A DNA stretch of 64,000 bases. Origin: Eutreptiella sp. 'Long Island Sound 2002' (Eukaryota; Euglenozoa; Euglenophyceae; Eutreptiales; Eutreptiaceae). The stretch's first letter is position 1. Every line of letters begins with the position of its first letter. Shown here piece after piece: positions 45,906 through 58,200 of this stretch. Made by a program: the position numbers and the translations under genes. Under the pieces are notes generated by a model, which ran no database searches, had not been told where the DNA came from, and saw only the letters and a program-made list of their open reading frames with translations. The stretch covers positions 10,503,976 to 10,567,975 of the forward strand of contig OZ038400.1 of the NCBI GenBank assembly GCA_964036045.1. The letters run 5' to 3'.

Positions 45906-46085
45906 GACCAACTGGCGAACCTGGAGTTGAGCGGATATGGGATGGCGCATTTTGTAAGGCGCTGAAGACAGGCATTCATGAAGTTGAAGGCCGCGATTCA
46001 AGTGGCGGAGTGGCTCAACAAGGACGCCAGCACTCCATCTGAGGCGCTGAAGACAGGCTCAAAACAATTCAAAATAGAGTACAAG
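45906..46085 (+). CDS. Exon-like segment of unknown gene
   Basis: The pyrimidine-rich acceptor TTGCCTTTGCACTGCAG ends at 45905 and a donor AAG|GTATGC follows 46085. The 180 bp are 60 codons in one frame: DQLANLELSGYGMAHFVRR, then TGA (45963-45965), then RQAFMKLKAAIQVAEWL and SEALKTGSKQFKIEYK. The word GGCGCTGAAGACAGGC occurs twice in different frames, so a small duplication or shift may explain the TGA. Confidence 0.4.
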
Positions 46086-47384
46086 GTATGCTCTGTGGCT
46101 TAATTTCACCCCCCCCCCCCCCGACTGAAGCCCAGGAATTCAGGAGCTACCACTCAGAAAATTAGGCTGCAAAATGATATATTGGCCATAATCAGTTCAA
46201 CCTTGTGAAATCTCTCAGCATTTACTATTCAGTCCGGATGTGGACTACCTTCAATACCAAGTATGATCACTGTACCACAGTACCACAGTAAAGAAAGAGT
46301 GGAATGACTTCGGAAAGCATACTTATGAGTTACCTTTCTTACTCTTCCACTCTTACCACAGCACCATAGGTGGTTAGTTTTGGGCTAAAAATGCAAATAC
46401 CAGAAATTCCAGAAAGACTGTGCTCAATGTGGTATATAAACCATGGACAGAACAAAGGAATCCTTAGGGAAGCCTTACATAGTAAATGCACAAGTCGATT
46501 TTGGAAAATGCATAGTGAAATCGGCGTTAGATAACGCTTGAAACAAACTTTACAAAGAACCGTAGCTGAGGTTCTAACTCGCAGTGAACCTAAACTTGAA
46601 AAAGTATTTGTACTCCTGAAAAGCGCAAAGTGAAGCGCAGGGAGTTCCAGCGACTTCCGCAACTGCGCGCGTCCGCCGTGCGGGACTGGGGGCGAAGCCT
46701 CCAAAGTCCAAAAACCTTTGAACTTTTTGTGGAAAGCGCTTCTGAAGCTGCAAAAAGCGCAGTTTTGTAAAACAAAGAATTCGGAAAACAATGAGTAGCA
46801 AAAAACCCGATTTTGCAAAAGTAGGCATGCGGACCAGCAAAAATCCTTGCGCAGGGAGGGTGCATAGTGCAGCCGTAGGCTTCAGGCACGTTTTGCGCGC
46901 ATCAAATCACCACTGTGCGCTCAATAAGCAAGTTTCGTCGAACTCAGGAACAACAAACAAACAAGGAACATACGTGTTGGTTAGAACTTGCACAACACGC
47001 GTAGCGTGTTTTTGCCTTGCTTTGCCCGTGACTTGCACGCGCTTGGTGCTTCGCAAGGTTTGGTATGGGTTGGATTCAGGCAGGATTTGGGCAAGATTCA
47101 GGAGGGAAACGGGTTTTGCTACGCGACCTGTGCGCACGTAATGACTTCGAAACCACTGCTAAACCAAGTAGGATAGAGGGTAACACAGACAAGAGGGAAA
47201 CATTCAACGTTTGGGAGGTAAAAAGAATCTTCCTTGTTCGCTCTCAAGGCGCCGCTATATGCGTCCATGCACAGCGCAGGCGCCGCGATATGCGTCCGCT
47301 CTTCCTTTTAGTCGCTCTCGTTGCATTGGAACGTGCATACTCATGCTTCACGTGCAAACACATAAAACACTCATATGTGGCACA

Positions 47385-48291
47385 CCCACAACACACCGAG
47401 CGGGCACACCGGTGAAAAGGAGCCAAGTCGCCCAGGACACCGCACACGCAACACCACAAACCACGCGGGCACACCGATGAACAGGAGCCAAGTGGCCCAG
47501 CACACCGCACACGCAAAGCATCGCACCGAGCAGGCACACCGGTGAACAGGAGCCAAGTGGCCCGGGACACCGCACAAGCAAAACAACACACCGAGCGGGC
47601 ACACCGGTGAACAGGAGCCAAGTGGCCCAGGACACCGCAAAGGGCAAAACAACTCACCAAGCGGGCACACCGGTGAACGGGAGCCAAGTGGCCCAGGACA
47701 CCGCACACACGTGCACACGTAGGGCGGCCGAGGGACAGGCAAGAACCAACACCCCATGGGTCGGACGCACTGGGGCAACCCAGCCGACCCATCCGGCGAG
47801 CAGCAGGGGCGGTCCCCAAAGGCCACTGGTCCGAGCCGAGCCAGGCTGCATCGGGGACCATGGCAAACGTCACCCGGAGCCATGGAAGCAACCGTTGACA
47901 GGCGAGCCGGTACACAGTCCAGGAGGGGTCGCCTGCCAAGCAGAGCGGCCCGCAACTCAAGCCACAAGGGTGAGGCGGTCGTACCGTAGACTAGCGGGAG
48001 CAATACCCCTTGTGGTGAGAAATACTCCACACGGCTGGGCAGCCCCCAGAGCTGGCGCCCAAAGGAGGGGGCATGTGGCCCTACCCATGGACACATGTGG
48101 GGACACCCTCCCACCCGGGACGCATGGACCGGGTGGCCGCGACAATGCCTTCCCAGGCACATGCGGGAGCGGCTCAAGAGGCACCTGACATAGGGCAGTG
48201 GGAGGGACAGGACGTCCCCTCGGTAAGACCTTCTTCCTGCATTGTCAACGGAGGCATCCCGAGCTCCCGAAGATACCTACCTACCTCATAT
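47385..48291 (-). mobile_element. Repeat B, left arm
   Basis: Inverted relative to 50280-51437. The inner end is a CCTACC tract next to CGAGCTCCCGAAGATA. It contains a 60-66 bp minisatellite around ACACCGGTGAACAGGAGCC (47404-47712, about five copies). The outer part is truncated compared with the right arm. Confidence 0.8.
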
Positions 48292-49458
48292 GGGGCACAC
48301 ATGTCTCTTATGCAGCGTTGTGTTAGAGAGTGTAGGACCGTTGCAACTGAAAAAGTCCAATGAAACTCTGGGGTGAGATTCCCGACTTGAAAGTTGTTCG
48401 GTTTCAGTGACACGAGTGTGGGAGGACTTTGGAGTGGAGCGTGGGATGAGGGTTGGAGGCGTTTGCGCTCCGGCAAAAGGCTACTCTTTTGCAGAGCGTT
48501 AGGATCAGCGAGTCGGAGAATGGGGATAAAAAGGGACTGGGATTGGCAAGGGCGTTCGCGTTGGTCAGCGTATGCTGGCCCTTGTTCCCACGCTATCTTG
48601 GTCCCTGGCGGTTTTTCCCTGATCTTCCCGTGTGTGACCCTCTCTTCTCTTTTTTGGGTAGCCCCAAGGTAGAGCCCCTAAGGTAGATTCACACACATGC
48701 TCGCCCTGCACCGCACATTCACGCACAGTACTGCACACACATACTGACAACACACTTTTGCTTTCCCACCACTGACTTTGCACGGATCACGTTGAGCTTC
48801 GGTTCCATGTCCACACTTGCACGGGTGTCATCAGACCGGAGGCGAGATGCACCCAAAGCGTTGCACTGTTGTTCAGGGATGCTTGAGAGTTAGCTACAAC
48901 TTGCCTTGCCTTGGCGTGGGCGTGTGCGTGGGAAGTTGTAGGATTAGTGTGTCTTGCGGTGTAGGATCAGGCGTTAGCATTTTGACGGTGGGTGCATAGG
49001 CGGGGAGGTTTGCAACCAAGGGGGTAGCCCTGGTCGTGGTTGGGCAGCCCGTGCAAACTCTGCTCCTCAAGCAGCCCCCCAAGTTCCTGGGGGAGGTCTC
49101 ATCCCTGGGGAACACAAACCCTGCCCCTCTGGTGGTGCATGCTTGACTGCTCCAAAATGGAACCAGGTGTTCACCACCCGTAAGAATCAGCTTGCTTAGT
49201 CATAGTGGTTCACGTTGTCTCCTAGGAAACACACTTCAGTTGGGCTGTTGTCAGTCACACGCGCGCAAGTTACACACTTCTCACTCTCTGTCCCTCCCTA
49301 GATTGGTGAAACCTGTCCCCCAGCCTCGGAGTTTCCTTTGAAAATCCACGACAGCTCCCAGGCCAGTGAGTGCCTACTCACATGAGCAATGAAACAGGGT
49401 CTCGAGACCATAGGTGCACCGTTCTCACAGGTGCTATAAAACAGGAGGGAGTAGTCTC
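48292..49458. other. Unassigned sequence in the centre of the nested inverted repeat
   Basis: Unique-looking DNA; no confident frame. It is probably downstream sequence of chromovirus B. Confidence 0.35.
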
Positions 49459-50279
49459 ACCTCCCAGCACGCTTGCGGGCCTGATTTTGGGCTGACTGCA
49501 GAATGTCACGCAAATCCTGAGATTTGCAGTACTCAGCAAAAACCTAGTTGACGTTACCCTCATCGAGCATGAAAGCCGACACCGGCTCCCAGGTACAGTC
49601 AGAGATAGAATAGCCAGACCACTTTGTATAGAATCTCCATGCACGTTTGTAGGTGTGGCGGAGAATTCTCTCAACAAAGTAATAGTCTTGCTTTTTCATC
49701 TCTGATTCGGTAAATGTCACGGGTTCACTAGCGCTTATTCTTTTAGGTCTGGCCTTTATGGCCTTAGGTGTAGGTACAGTAGGTCTAGAGGGACAGATGT
49801 CCCTTTCGGGCATCCGTAGTGAACTGTCTTCCTCCATAGGAGGTAGCTCTTCATCTTCATCCATAGGATCCGCGGCCAGATCTTCGGCTGCAGCTTCCAG
49901 ACTTTCTTGTAGATCTTCTTCCCAGTCATAGAGGTCGTCTGGCACGTCGTAGTGCTTAAGCTGTGGGTAGCCCACTTCAGTCAGACCTCTGTACTTAGGA
50001 TGAGTTGTGATCCACACGGATCCTTCAGCCACATCCGTGACCAGAAGTGGTCCAAAGTAGGGGCTGTCGAGCGTGTTACGCGGCCAGGACTTGAATCTTG
50101 AGTGGTGTACCAGGACCCAATCACCAATTTGATAGATAGCTTCTTTTCCTTTGCAGTTCTTGGTACGATTCTCCTTACTTCTTTTCTTTTCTAGGAGTGA
50201 TCGGCATAGATAGGCAATCCTTTTCTGTTCGGTGAGCCATTCGTCAACTTTAGGATTTCCTTCGCTAGCGCAGGGGAGG
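49459..50279 (-). pseudogene. pol: Chromovirus B remnant: integrase C-terminus and chromodomain
   Basis: Cut at its 5' side by repeat B. EWLTEQKRIAYLCRSLLEKK, IGDWVLVHHSRFKSWPR and a GPY/F-like SPYFGPLLV match chromovirus A, followed by an acidic linker and a chromodomain (YYFVERILRHTYKRAWRF through CTWEPVSAFML). TAG at 49544-49546 is followed in the same frame by VFAEYCKSQDLRDILQSAQ and a TGA at 49459-49461. This tail aligns with the chromovirus A tail (IFRSYLVENNEG and onward), so the TAG lies inside coding. Clearly a different element from A at protein level. Confidence 0.8.
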
Positions 50280-51437
50280 TAGGTAGGTAGGTATCTTCGG
50301 GAGCTCGGGATGCCGCCTTTGACAGTGCAGGAAGAAGGTCTTACCAAGGGGACGTCCTGTCCCTCCCACTGCCCTATGTCAGGTGCCTCTTAAGCCGCTC
50401 CCGCAGGTGCTTGGGAAGGCAGTGTCGCGGCCACCCGGTCCAGGTGTCCCAGGTGGGAGGGTGTCCCCACATGTGTCCATGGGTAGGGCCACATGCCCCC
50501 TCCTTTGGGCGGCAGCTCTGGGGGCTGCCCAGCCGTGTGGAGTATCTCTCACCACAAGGGGTATTGCTCCCGCTAGTCTACGGTACTACCGCCTCACCCT
50601 TGTGGCTTGAGTTGCGGGCCGCTCTGCTTGGCAGGCGACCCCCTCCTGGACTGTGTACCGGCTCGCCTGTCACCGGTTGCTTCCATGGCTCCAGTTGACG
50701 TTTGCCATGGTCCCCGATGCAGCCTGGCCGGGCTCGGACCAGTGGCCTTGGAGTACCGCTCCTGCCACTGGCCCGGTGGGTCGGCTGGGTCGCCCCAGCG
50801 TGTCCGACCCATGGGGTGTTGGTTCTTTCCTGTCCCTCGGCCGCCCTACGTGTGTGCGATGTCCTGGGCCACTTGGCTCCTGTTCACCGGTGTGCCCGCT
50901 TGGTGCGTTGCGTTGCGTCTGCGGTGTCCTGGGCCACTTGGCTCCTGTTCACCGGTGCGCCCGCTCGGTGCGTTGATTTGCTTGTGCGGTGTCCTGGGCC
51001 ACTTGGCTCCTGTTCACCGGTGTGCCCGCGTGGTTTGTCGCGTTGCGTGTGCGGTGTCCTGGGCCATTTGGCTCCTGTTCACCGGTGCGCCCGCTCGGTG
51101 TGTTGTGTTGTGTGTGGGGTGTCCTGGACCACTTGGCTCCTGTTCACCGGTGTGCCCGCTCGGTGTGCTGCTTTGTTTGTGCGGTGTCCTGGGCCATTTG
51201 GCTCCTGTTCACCGGTGTGCCAGGCCGTGGTGTCCCGTCCCTTAGTTGTCCTCGGTGGATGTGTGTGTGCGGTGTCTTGGCTCACGTGGCGCCTGTTCAC
51301 CGGTGTGCGCGCTTTGTGCGGTGCGCGTGTGCCGTTGGTGGTTGTGTCCCTCTTCCTCCCCCCGTAATTTTTTTTCTTTTTTTTCGTGCCTTCTCGTTTT
51401 TTTATTTTGAAAAAATAAATAAACAAAATTTAAAAAA
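50280..51437 (+). mobile_element. Repeat B, right arm
   Basis: Starts with (TAGG)n and TATCTTCGGGAGCTCGGG, includes a 0.5-kb unique part, then about seven copies of the minisatellite CTCCTGTTCACCGGTG (50868-51300), then a T-rich end. It is longer than the left arm at the outer end. Confidence 0.8.
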
Positions 51438-51867
51438 TTAAAAAAGAAGGGGCGCGCGCGCTGATCCTCAGCGCCAGTAAAGAATTAAAAGGATAAGAAA
51501 AACACGACGAAAAAATTTTCTACATAGCTGAAAATAAAGCTAAATAGCATAAAAAACGCTTAGGGCAAAAAGCGCGCGGCGAAACGCGTTAAAACACGAC
51601 GTCGAAAATTTTGACCTTAAATAGTCAAATAACTAGCGCCGTAAGCGCCGTAACGCTAACACGAACATAACGCCGTCCTTGCCGTCGTCTAATACGCCGT
51701 CTACGTAAAGAAAACTGCGTCACGAGCAACGCGTAAAACTCGAAAAACTTTTTTCGTAGCACGCCGCGCCCCTGAACTCGCTTCCTCACGCCCTCTTTTA
51801 TTCACCATGTACCTCTCCCTCCCGCTGGTCCTCCCCCCTCAGCGCCTTTGCCTCCTCTTTGCTGCAG
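51438..51867. other. A/T-rich DNA with scattered CGCG
   Basis: Opens with AAAAAGAAGGGGCGCGCGCG, then A-rich sequence rich in CGCC/CGAAAA words. It ends in a pyrimidine tract with CTGCAG that serves as a candidate acceptor for the next feature. Confidence 0.4.
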
Positions 51868-51983
51868 GCGGACATTACGCGCCGTCAAGACCACGACCAC
51901 CAAGTTCAACTACAACTTCAAGAATGGGAAAAAGAGTTTGGAGTACTTTCAACAACGACACCACGGAGGCCGACGGGTAACAC
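51868..51983 (+). CDS. Exon-like segment at the inner edge of repeat A
   Basis: A long pyrimidine tract and CTGCAG precede 51868; a donor CAC|GTAAGT follows 51983. The open frame reads ADITRRQDHDHQVQLQLQEW and onward (EKEFGVLSTTTPRR). The left arm of repeat A has a diverged counterpart near 44580-44660. Phase at the donor is not zero. Unknown gene; no partner exon identified. Confidence 0.35.
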
Positions 51984-53104
51984 GTAAGTCAGTAAGTAAA
52001 ATATGGTCTTGCTGCTCGCGCGTGGGTTGCGTAGAGTATAATTTTAAATTATTTTCAAAAACGGAAAACCGTGCCGGCAGGGAGGGACAGGGCACCAAAG
52101 CACACAGACACCACCACCGGGCACAAAACAGCACAGACAACCAACAGCACAGCACAGCACGGCACGACAGGCCACAGGAGGGCAAAGCAAGCACAAACAG
52201 CACCGCAAAACGGCAGCAGAACACAACAGCACAGCACCACGAGACAGCACAGCACCACAGAACACGACACAGGGAAGCAGGGCACCACAGCAAACCACAC
52301 CAGCCACAGGGAACCAGACCACGCGGCCAGACAGGGACACCGACACCGAAACACACAGCCAGCAGACGACCACGGGCCGCCGGACCCAGCACCGCACCAC
52401 AGAACACCAAAGGAAACAGCGCAACACACAGCAGCGCACCACAGCACCAGGCGCCAGCAACAGCACGCACCACACGAACAGCACGACGCAAGCGCACGAG
52501 CACAACGGAACACAGCACCGCACAGACCGAAGAGGACAGGGAACGCACAGCGCGACACCCCAGGACACACACAGCACGCAGCACAGCGGCGAACAACAGC
52601 GCGCACCAGCACGCCACGACAAAACACACACAGCACAGAGCACACAGCGCGGGGGAACACCGCAAAACACAGCGCAGCAAAGCACAGGGCCCCAGGGCGA
52701 CGGGCAGCGCCAGAGGACACGGCACAACAAACAGCGACACCAAACAAGCGCAACAAAACAACACAGCACACAACAACACAACACCGGGAGGCACGACGCG
52801 CAGCAGCGCGGCGCAGCACCGCACCCAGGGACACACAGCACAGCACGACACACGGCAACGCAGACCAAAACCAGGCAGCAAGCCACACCGCGAACAACCC
52901 AACCGGACGGCACGACCAAAGACACGGCACAACACGCAGCAGCAACCAACAGCGCAGCACAACACAGAAACAAACACCCCAACAAACACCGCACAGCACG
53001 CAGCAGCCCACAGCACAGCAAGGCGAGGCACCACAGCACAGCACGCGAAACGGAAGGGCAGCGCACCGCGGCAACACCAGACAGCACAAGGCACCACGCA
53101 CGCA

Positions 53105-54560
53105 CCAGGGGGGGGGGGGGGAGCAGGCGGCGAAAACCGCCGGAGAAAAAAAAAAAAGGCACCGAGCGGCAGCGACGAAAACCGCGAGACACAAAGGGGG
53201 GGGGGGGGGGGGCAGCAAACACCACGAAGCAGCCAACGGCCAGGCGGGAAACACAAAAGAGGCGAGAGCGCACGGAGAGCCGAGAAGCGGGAGGCCGACA
53301 AAAAAAACCCACAGCGCCAAGGCCCAGGCCCCCCGGGGCCGGAAACCAGAGAAAGCCAGAGACAACGGGGGCGCGAAACGGGAAAAAAAAACGGAGCACA
53401 AAGCGGCAGCGAGAAAAACAGCGAGACACAAAAGGGGGGGGGGGGGGCAGCAACCACCAAGGAGCAGCCAACGGCCGGGGAGAAACCACAAAAGAGGCGA
53501 GAGCGCACGGCGAGCCGAGGAGCGGGAGGCCAACAAAACAAACAGCACACAGCGCCAAGGCCCGGGGCACCCGGGGCCGGAAACCAAAGAAAGCCAAAGA
53601 CAACACGGGGGCGCGAAACGGAAAAAAAAACGGGGCACAAAGAGGCAGCAAGAAAAACAGCGAAAGACAAGAGGGAGGGGGGGGGGGAGGGCAGGAACCA
53701 CCAAGGAGCAGCCAACGGCAAGGCGGGAACCACAAAAGAGGCGAGAGCACACGGAGAGCCCAGGGGCCGAAGCCCAACAAAACAAACAGCACACAGCGCC
53801 AAGGCCCAGGGCACCCGGGGGCGAAAACCAAGGAAAGCCAGAGACAACGGGGGCACGCAACGCAAAAAAAAAAAAAGGAGCACAAAGCGGCGGCGAGAAA
53901 AACAGCAAGGCACAAAAGGGAGGGGGGGGAGGGGGGGGGGGGGGAGCAACCACCGAGGAGCAGCAACCGGCAAGGCAGGAACCACAAAAGAGGCGAGAGC
54001 GCGCGGAGAGCCGGGGAGCGGGAGGCCAACAAAACAAACAGCACACAGCGCCAAGGCCCAGGGCACCCGGGGCCGGAAACCAAAGAAAGCCAGAGACAAA
54101 GGGGGCGCGAAACGGAAAAAAAAAAAACGGAGCACAAAGCGGCAGCGCGAAAAACAGCGAGACACAAAAAGGGGGGGGGGGGGGAGCAGCAACCACCGAG
54201 GAGCAGCCATCGGCCGGGCAGGAACCACAAAAGAGGCGAGAGCGCGCGGAGAGCCGGGGAGCGGGAGGCCAACAAAACAAACAGCACACAGCGCCAAGGC
54301 CCAGGGCACCCGGGGCCGGAAACCAAAGAAAGCCGGAGACAACGGGGGCGCGAGACGGAAAAGAAAAAAAACACAAGGCAGGAGGGAGGAGAAAAGAGAA
54401 ACAAGGCGCCAAGGCCCAAGGCACCAGGGGCCGGAAACCAGAGAAAGAAAGAGACAAGGGGGGCGCGGAAAACGGAAAGCAAGAAGAAGAAAAAAAAGGG
54501 GGGGGGGGGGGAACCGAAGAACCACAAAGGGGGCAACCCCAGCCCGGAGGGGGCCCAGCA
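53105..54560. repeat. Tandem array with long G runs
   Basis: Five to six copies of a 240-260 bp unit, each with a run of about 10-19 G followed by CAGCAACCACC and GCCAACAAAACAAACAGC. The left arm has only about one equivalent (43060-43260). Confidence 0.85.
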
Positions 54561-54591
54561 AAGCAGAAAGACCAAGCGGCAAAGGGAAAAG

Positions 54592-54953
54592 GTGAGGCGC
54601 ACCAGAACGCGCCCGGGAGGCCGGCCCGCCCGACCCGGCCAGAAAGGACGAGCACACGCACACACGCACGGGACCCGGGCGTGGCGTCCTCCGACCCGCA
54701 AGGGGAGGTGTCGGCGTCCACACGAAACAGCCCCAGTGCACCGGCCGAGTCCCCCGTCGAACGACGGACGGTACGGGAAACCGGACGCGTCAGTGACCGG
54801 GTCCACACACGCAAACCACCGCAGCGCACGCAGCCCGAGACCGACGCCGGAGGGACCCGCCAGGGACAACCCCATCGCGGGGCCCCGAACGGGTACGACG
54901 CGGAGCGAGCCCAGCGCCCCCGCCTCGGCGGGGGCCAGCGGCAGGCACAATGA
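54592..54953 (+). CDS. Conserved open frame in repeat A (weak)
   Basis: A frame ending in TGA 54951-54953 (SASTRNSPSAPAESPVERR, TGRVSDRVHTRKPPQRTQ) is largely shared with the left arm on the opposite strand. There a TAG replaces a TAC codon near the end. Arg/Pro/Thr-rich; may be compositional. Confidence 0.2.
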
Positions 54954-55269
54954 GCCCGGTTCTCGGCCGGCCTCCGCGTGCCCCGCGCAGTCACCCAGTA
55001 AAGCCGGGGGCGCAAGCCCCCGGGGTGGGGAAAGGCACCACGGCGTCGGGAAAGCCGACCGGAGCACCGAGAGCGACCGGACCGGAAGTGGCGCGGCGAA
55101 CCAAAGCGGGGCCACCAGGCACGCCAGAGAGGCACGCCGCCGGCCACAACCAAGGCACACGGACAGGTGCCAAGCAACCACGGCCACCGGGTGCCGCAAA
55201 CCCGGGCGGCGCGCACAACACGCAACGAACCACGGCACAGGGACAGGTGCCACACAACACCAAACCCAC

Positions 55270-58200
55270 ACACCACAAACCCCAGCCAGGAGTGGCGGGG
55301 TACAAGCGGAGCGGACGCACGAGCACACACACACCCCAACACCCCAGCCAGGAGTGGCGGGGCGCAGCCGAAACCCAAGCCAAAGCACACACACCCACGC
55401 CGCACACCCCAGCCGGGAGTGGCGGGGTACAAGCGGAGCGGGCGCACGAGCACACACACACCCCAACACCCCAGCCAGGAGTGGCGGGGCGCAGAGGAAA
55501 ACCCAAGCCAAAGCACACACACCCACGCCGCACACCCCAGCCAGGAGTGGCGGGGTACAAGCGGAGCGCGCCGCACGACCCAGCCAGGAGTGGCGGGGTA
55601 CAAGCGGAGCGCGCACACGAACACGCACACACCCCAACACCCCAGCCAGGAGTGGCGGGGCGCAGCCGAAACCCAAGCCAAAGTTCACACACCCACGCCG
55701 CACACCCCAGCCAGGAGTGGCGGGGTACAAGCGGAGCGGGCGCACGAGCACACACACACCCCAACACCCCAGCCAGGAGTGGCGGGGCGCAGAGGAAAAC
55801 CCAAGCCAAAGCACACACACCCACACCGCACACCCCAGCCAGGAGTGGCGGGGTACGAGCGGAGCGCGCCGCACACCCCAGCCAGGAGTGGCGGGGTACA
55901 AGCGGAGCGCGCACACGAACACGCACACACCCCAACACCCCAGCCAGGAGTGGCGGGGCGCAGCCGCAACCCAAGCTAAAGCACACACACCCACGCCGCA
56001 CACCCCAGCCAGGAGTGGCGGGGTACAAGCGGAGCGCGCACACGAACACGCACACACCCCAACACCCCAGCCAGGAGTGGCGGGGCGCAGCCGCAACCCA
56101 AGCTAAAGCACACACACCCACGCCGCACACCCCAGCCAGGAGTGGCGGGGTACAAGCGGAGCGGGCGCACGAGCACACACACACCCCAACACCCCAGCCA
56201 GGAGTGGCGGGGCGCAGCCGAAACCCAAGCCAAAGAACACACACCAACGCCGCACACCCCAGCCAGGAGTGGCGGGGTACAAGCGGAGCGCGCCGCACAC
56301 CCCAGCCAGGAGTGGCGGGGTACAAGCGGAGCGCGCACACGAACACGCACACACCCCAACACCCCAGCCAGGAGTGGCGGGGCGCAGCCGAAACCCAAGT
56401 TAAAGCACACACACCCACGCCGCACACCCCAGCCAGGAGTGGCGGGGTACAAGCGGAGCGGGCGCACGAGCACACACACACCCCAACACCCCAGCCAGGA
56501 GTGGCGGGGCGCAGCCGAAACCCAAGCCAAAGCACACACACCCACGCCGCACACCCCAGCCAGGAGTGGCGGGGTACAAGCGGAGCGCGCCGCACACCCC
56601 AGCCAGGAGTGGCGGGGTACAAGCGGAGCGCGCACACGAACACGCACACACCCCAACACCCCAGCCAGGAGTGGCGGGGCGCAGCCGCAACCCAAGCTAA
56701 AGCACACACACCCACGCCGCACACCCCAGCCAGGAGTGGCGGGGTACAAGCGGAGCGGGCGCACGAGCACACACACACCCCAACACCCCAGCCAGGAGTG
56801 GCGGGGCGCAGCCGAAACCCAAGCCAAAGCACACACACCCACGCCGCACACCCCAGCCAGGAGTGGCGGGGTACAAGCGGAGCGGGCGCACGAGGACACA
56901 CACACCCCAACACCCCAGCCAGGAGAGGCGGGGCGCAGCCGAAACCCAAGCCAAAGCACACACACCCACGCCGCACACCCCAACCAGGAGTGGCGGGGTA
57001 CAAGCGGAGCGCGCCGCACACCCCAGCCAGGAGTGGCGGGGTACAAGCGGAGCGCGCCGCACACCCCAGCCAGGAGTGGCGGGGTACAAGCGGAGCGCGC
57101 ACACGAACACGCACACACCCCAACACCCCAGCCAGGAGTGGCGGGGCGCAGCCGAAACCCAAGCCAAAGCACACACACCCACGCCGCACACCCCAGCCAG
57201 GAGTGGCAGGGTACAAGCGGAGCGGGCACACGAGCACACACACACCCCAACACCCCAGCCAGGAGTGGCGGGGCGCAGCCGAAACCCAAGTTAAAGCACA
57301 CACACCCACGCCGCACACCCCAGCCAGGAGTGGCGGGGTACAAGCGGAGCGGGCGCACGAGCACACACACACCCCAACACCCCAGCCAGGAGTGGCGGGG
57401 CGCAGCCGAAACCCAAGCCAAAGCACACACACCCACGCCGCACACCCCAGCCAGGAGTGGCGGGGTACAAGCGGAGCGGGCGCACGAGGACACACACACC
57501 CCAACACCCCAGCCAGGAGAGGCGGGGCGCAGCCGAAACCCAAGCCAAAGCACACACACCCACGCCGCACACCCCAACCAGGAGTGGCGGGGTACAAGCG
57601 GAGCGCGCCGCACACCCCAGCCAGGAGTGGCGGTGTACAAGCGGAGCGCGCACACGAACACGCACACACCCCAACACCCCAGCCAGGAGTGGCGGGGCGC
57701 AGCCGAAACCCAAGCCAAAGCACACACACCCACGCCGCACACCCCAGCCAGGAGTGGCGGGGTACAAGCGGAGCGGGCGCACGAGCACACACACACCCCA
57801 ACACCCCAGCCAGGAGTGGCGGGGCGCAGCCGTAACCCAAGTTAAAGCACACACACCCACGCCGCACACCCCAGCCAGGAGTGGCGGGGTACAAGCGGAG
57901 CGGGCGCACGAGCACACACACACCCCAACACCCCAGCCAGGAGTGGCGGGGCGCAGCCGAAACCCAAGCCAAAGCACACACACCCACGCCGCACACCCCA
58001 GCCAGGAGTGGCGGGGTACAAGCGGAGCGCGCCGCACACCCCAGCCAGGAGTGGCGGATACAAGCGGAGCGCGCACACGAACACGCACACACCCCAACAC
58101 CCCAGCCAGGAGTGGCGGGGCGCAGCCGAAACCCAAGCCAAAGCACACACACCCACGCCGCACACCCCAGCCAGGAGTGGCGGGGTACAAGCGGAGCGGG

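Larger units (their letters stand above)
45201..47384. other. Mostly unassigned sequence
   Basis: Holds a CATGACACATGA microsatellite, one exon-like piece (below), a C run at 46112-46126 and unremarkable DNA. Frames at 46339-47415 have no recognisable features. Confidence 0.35.
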
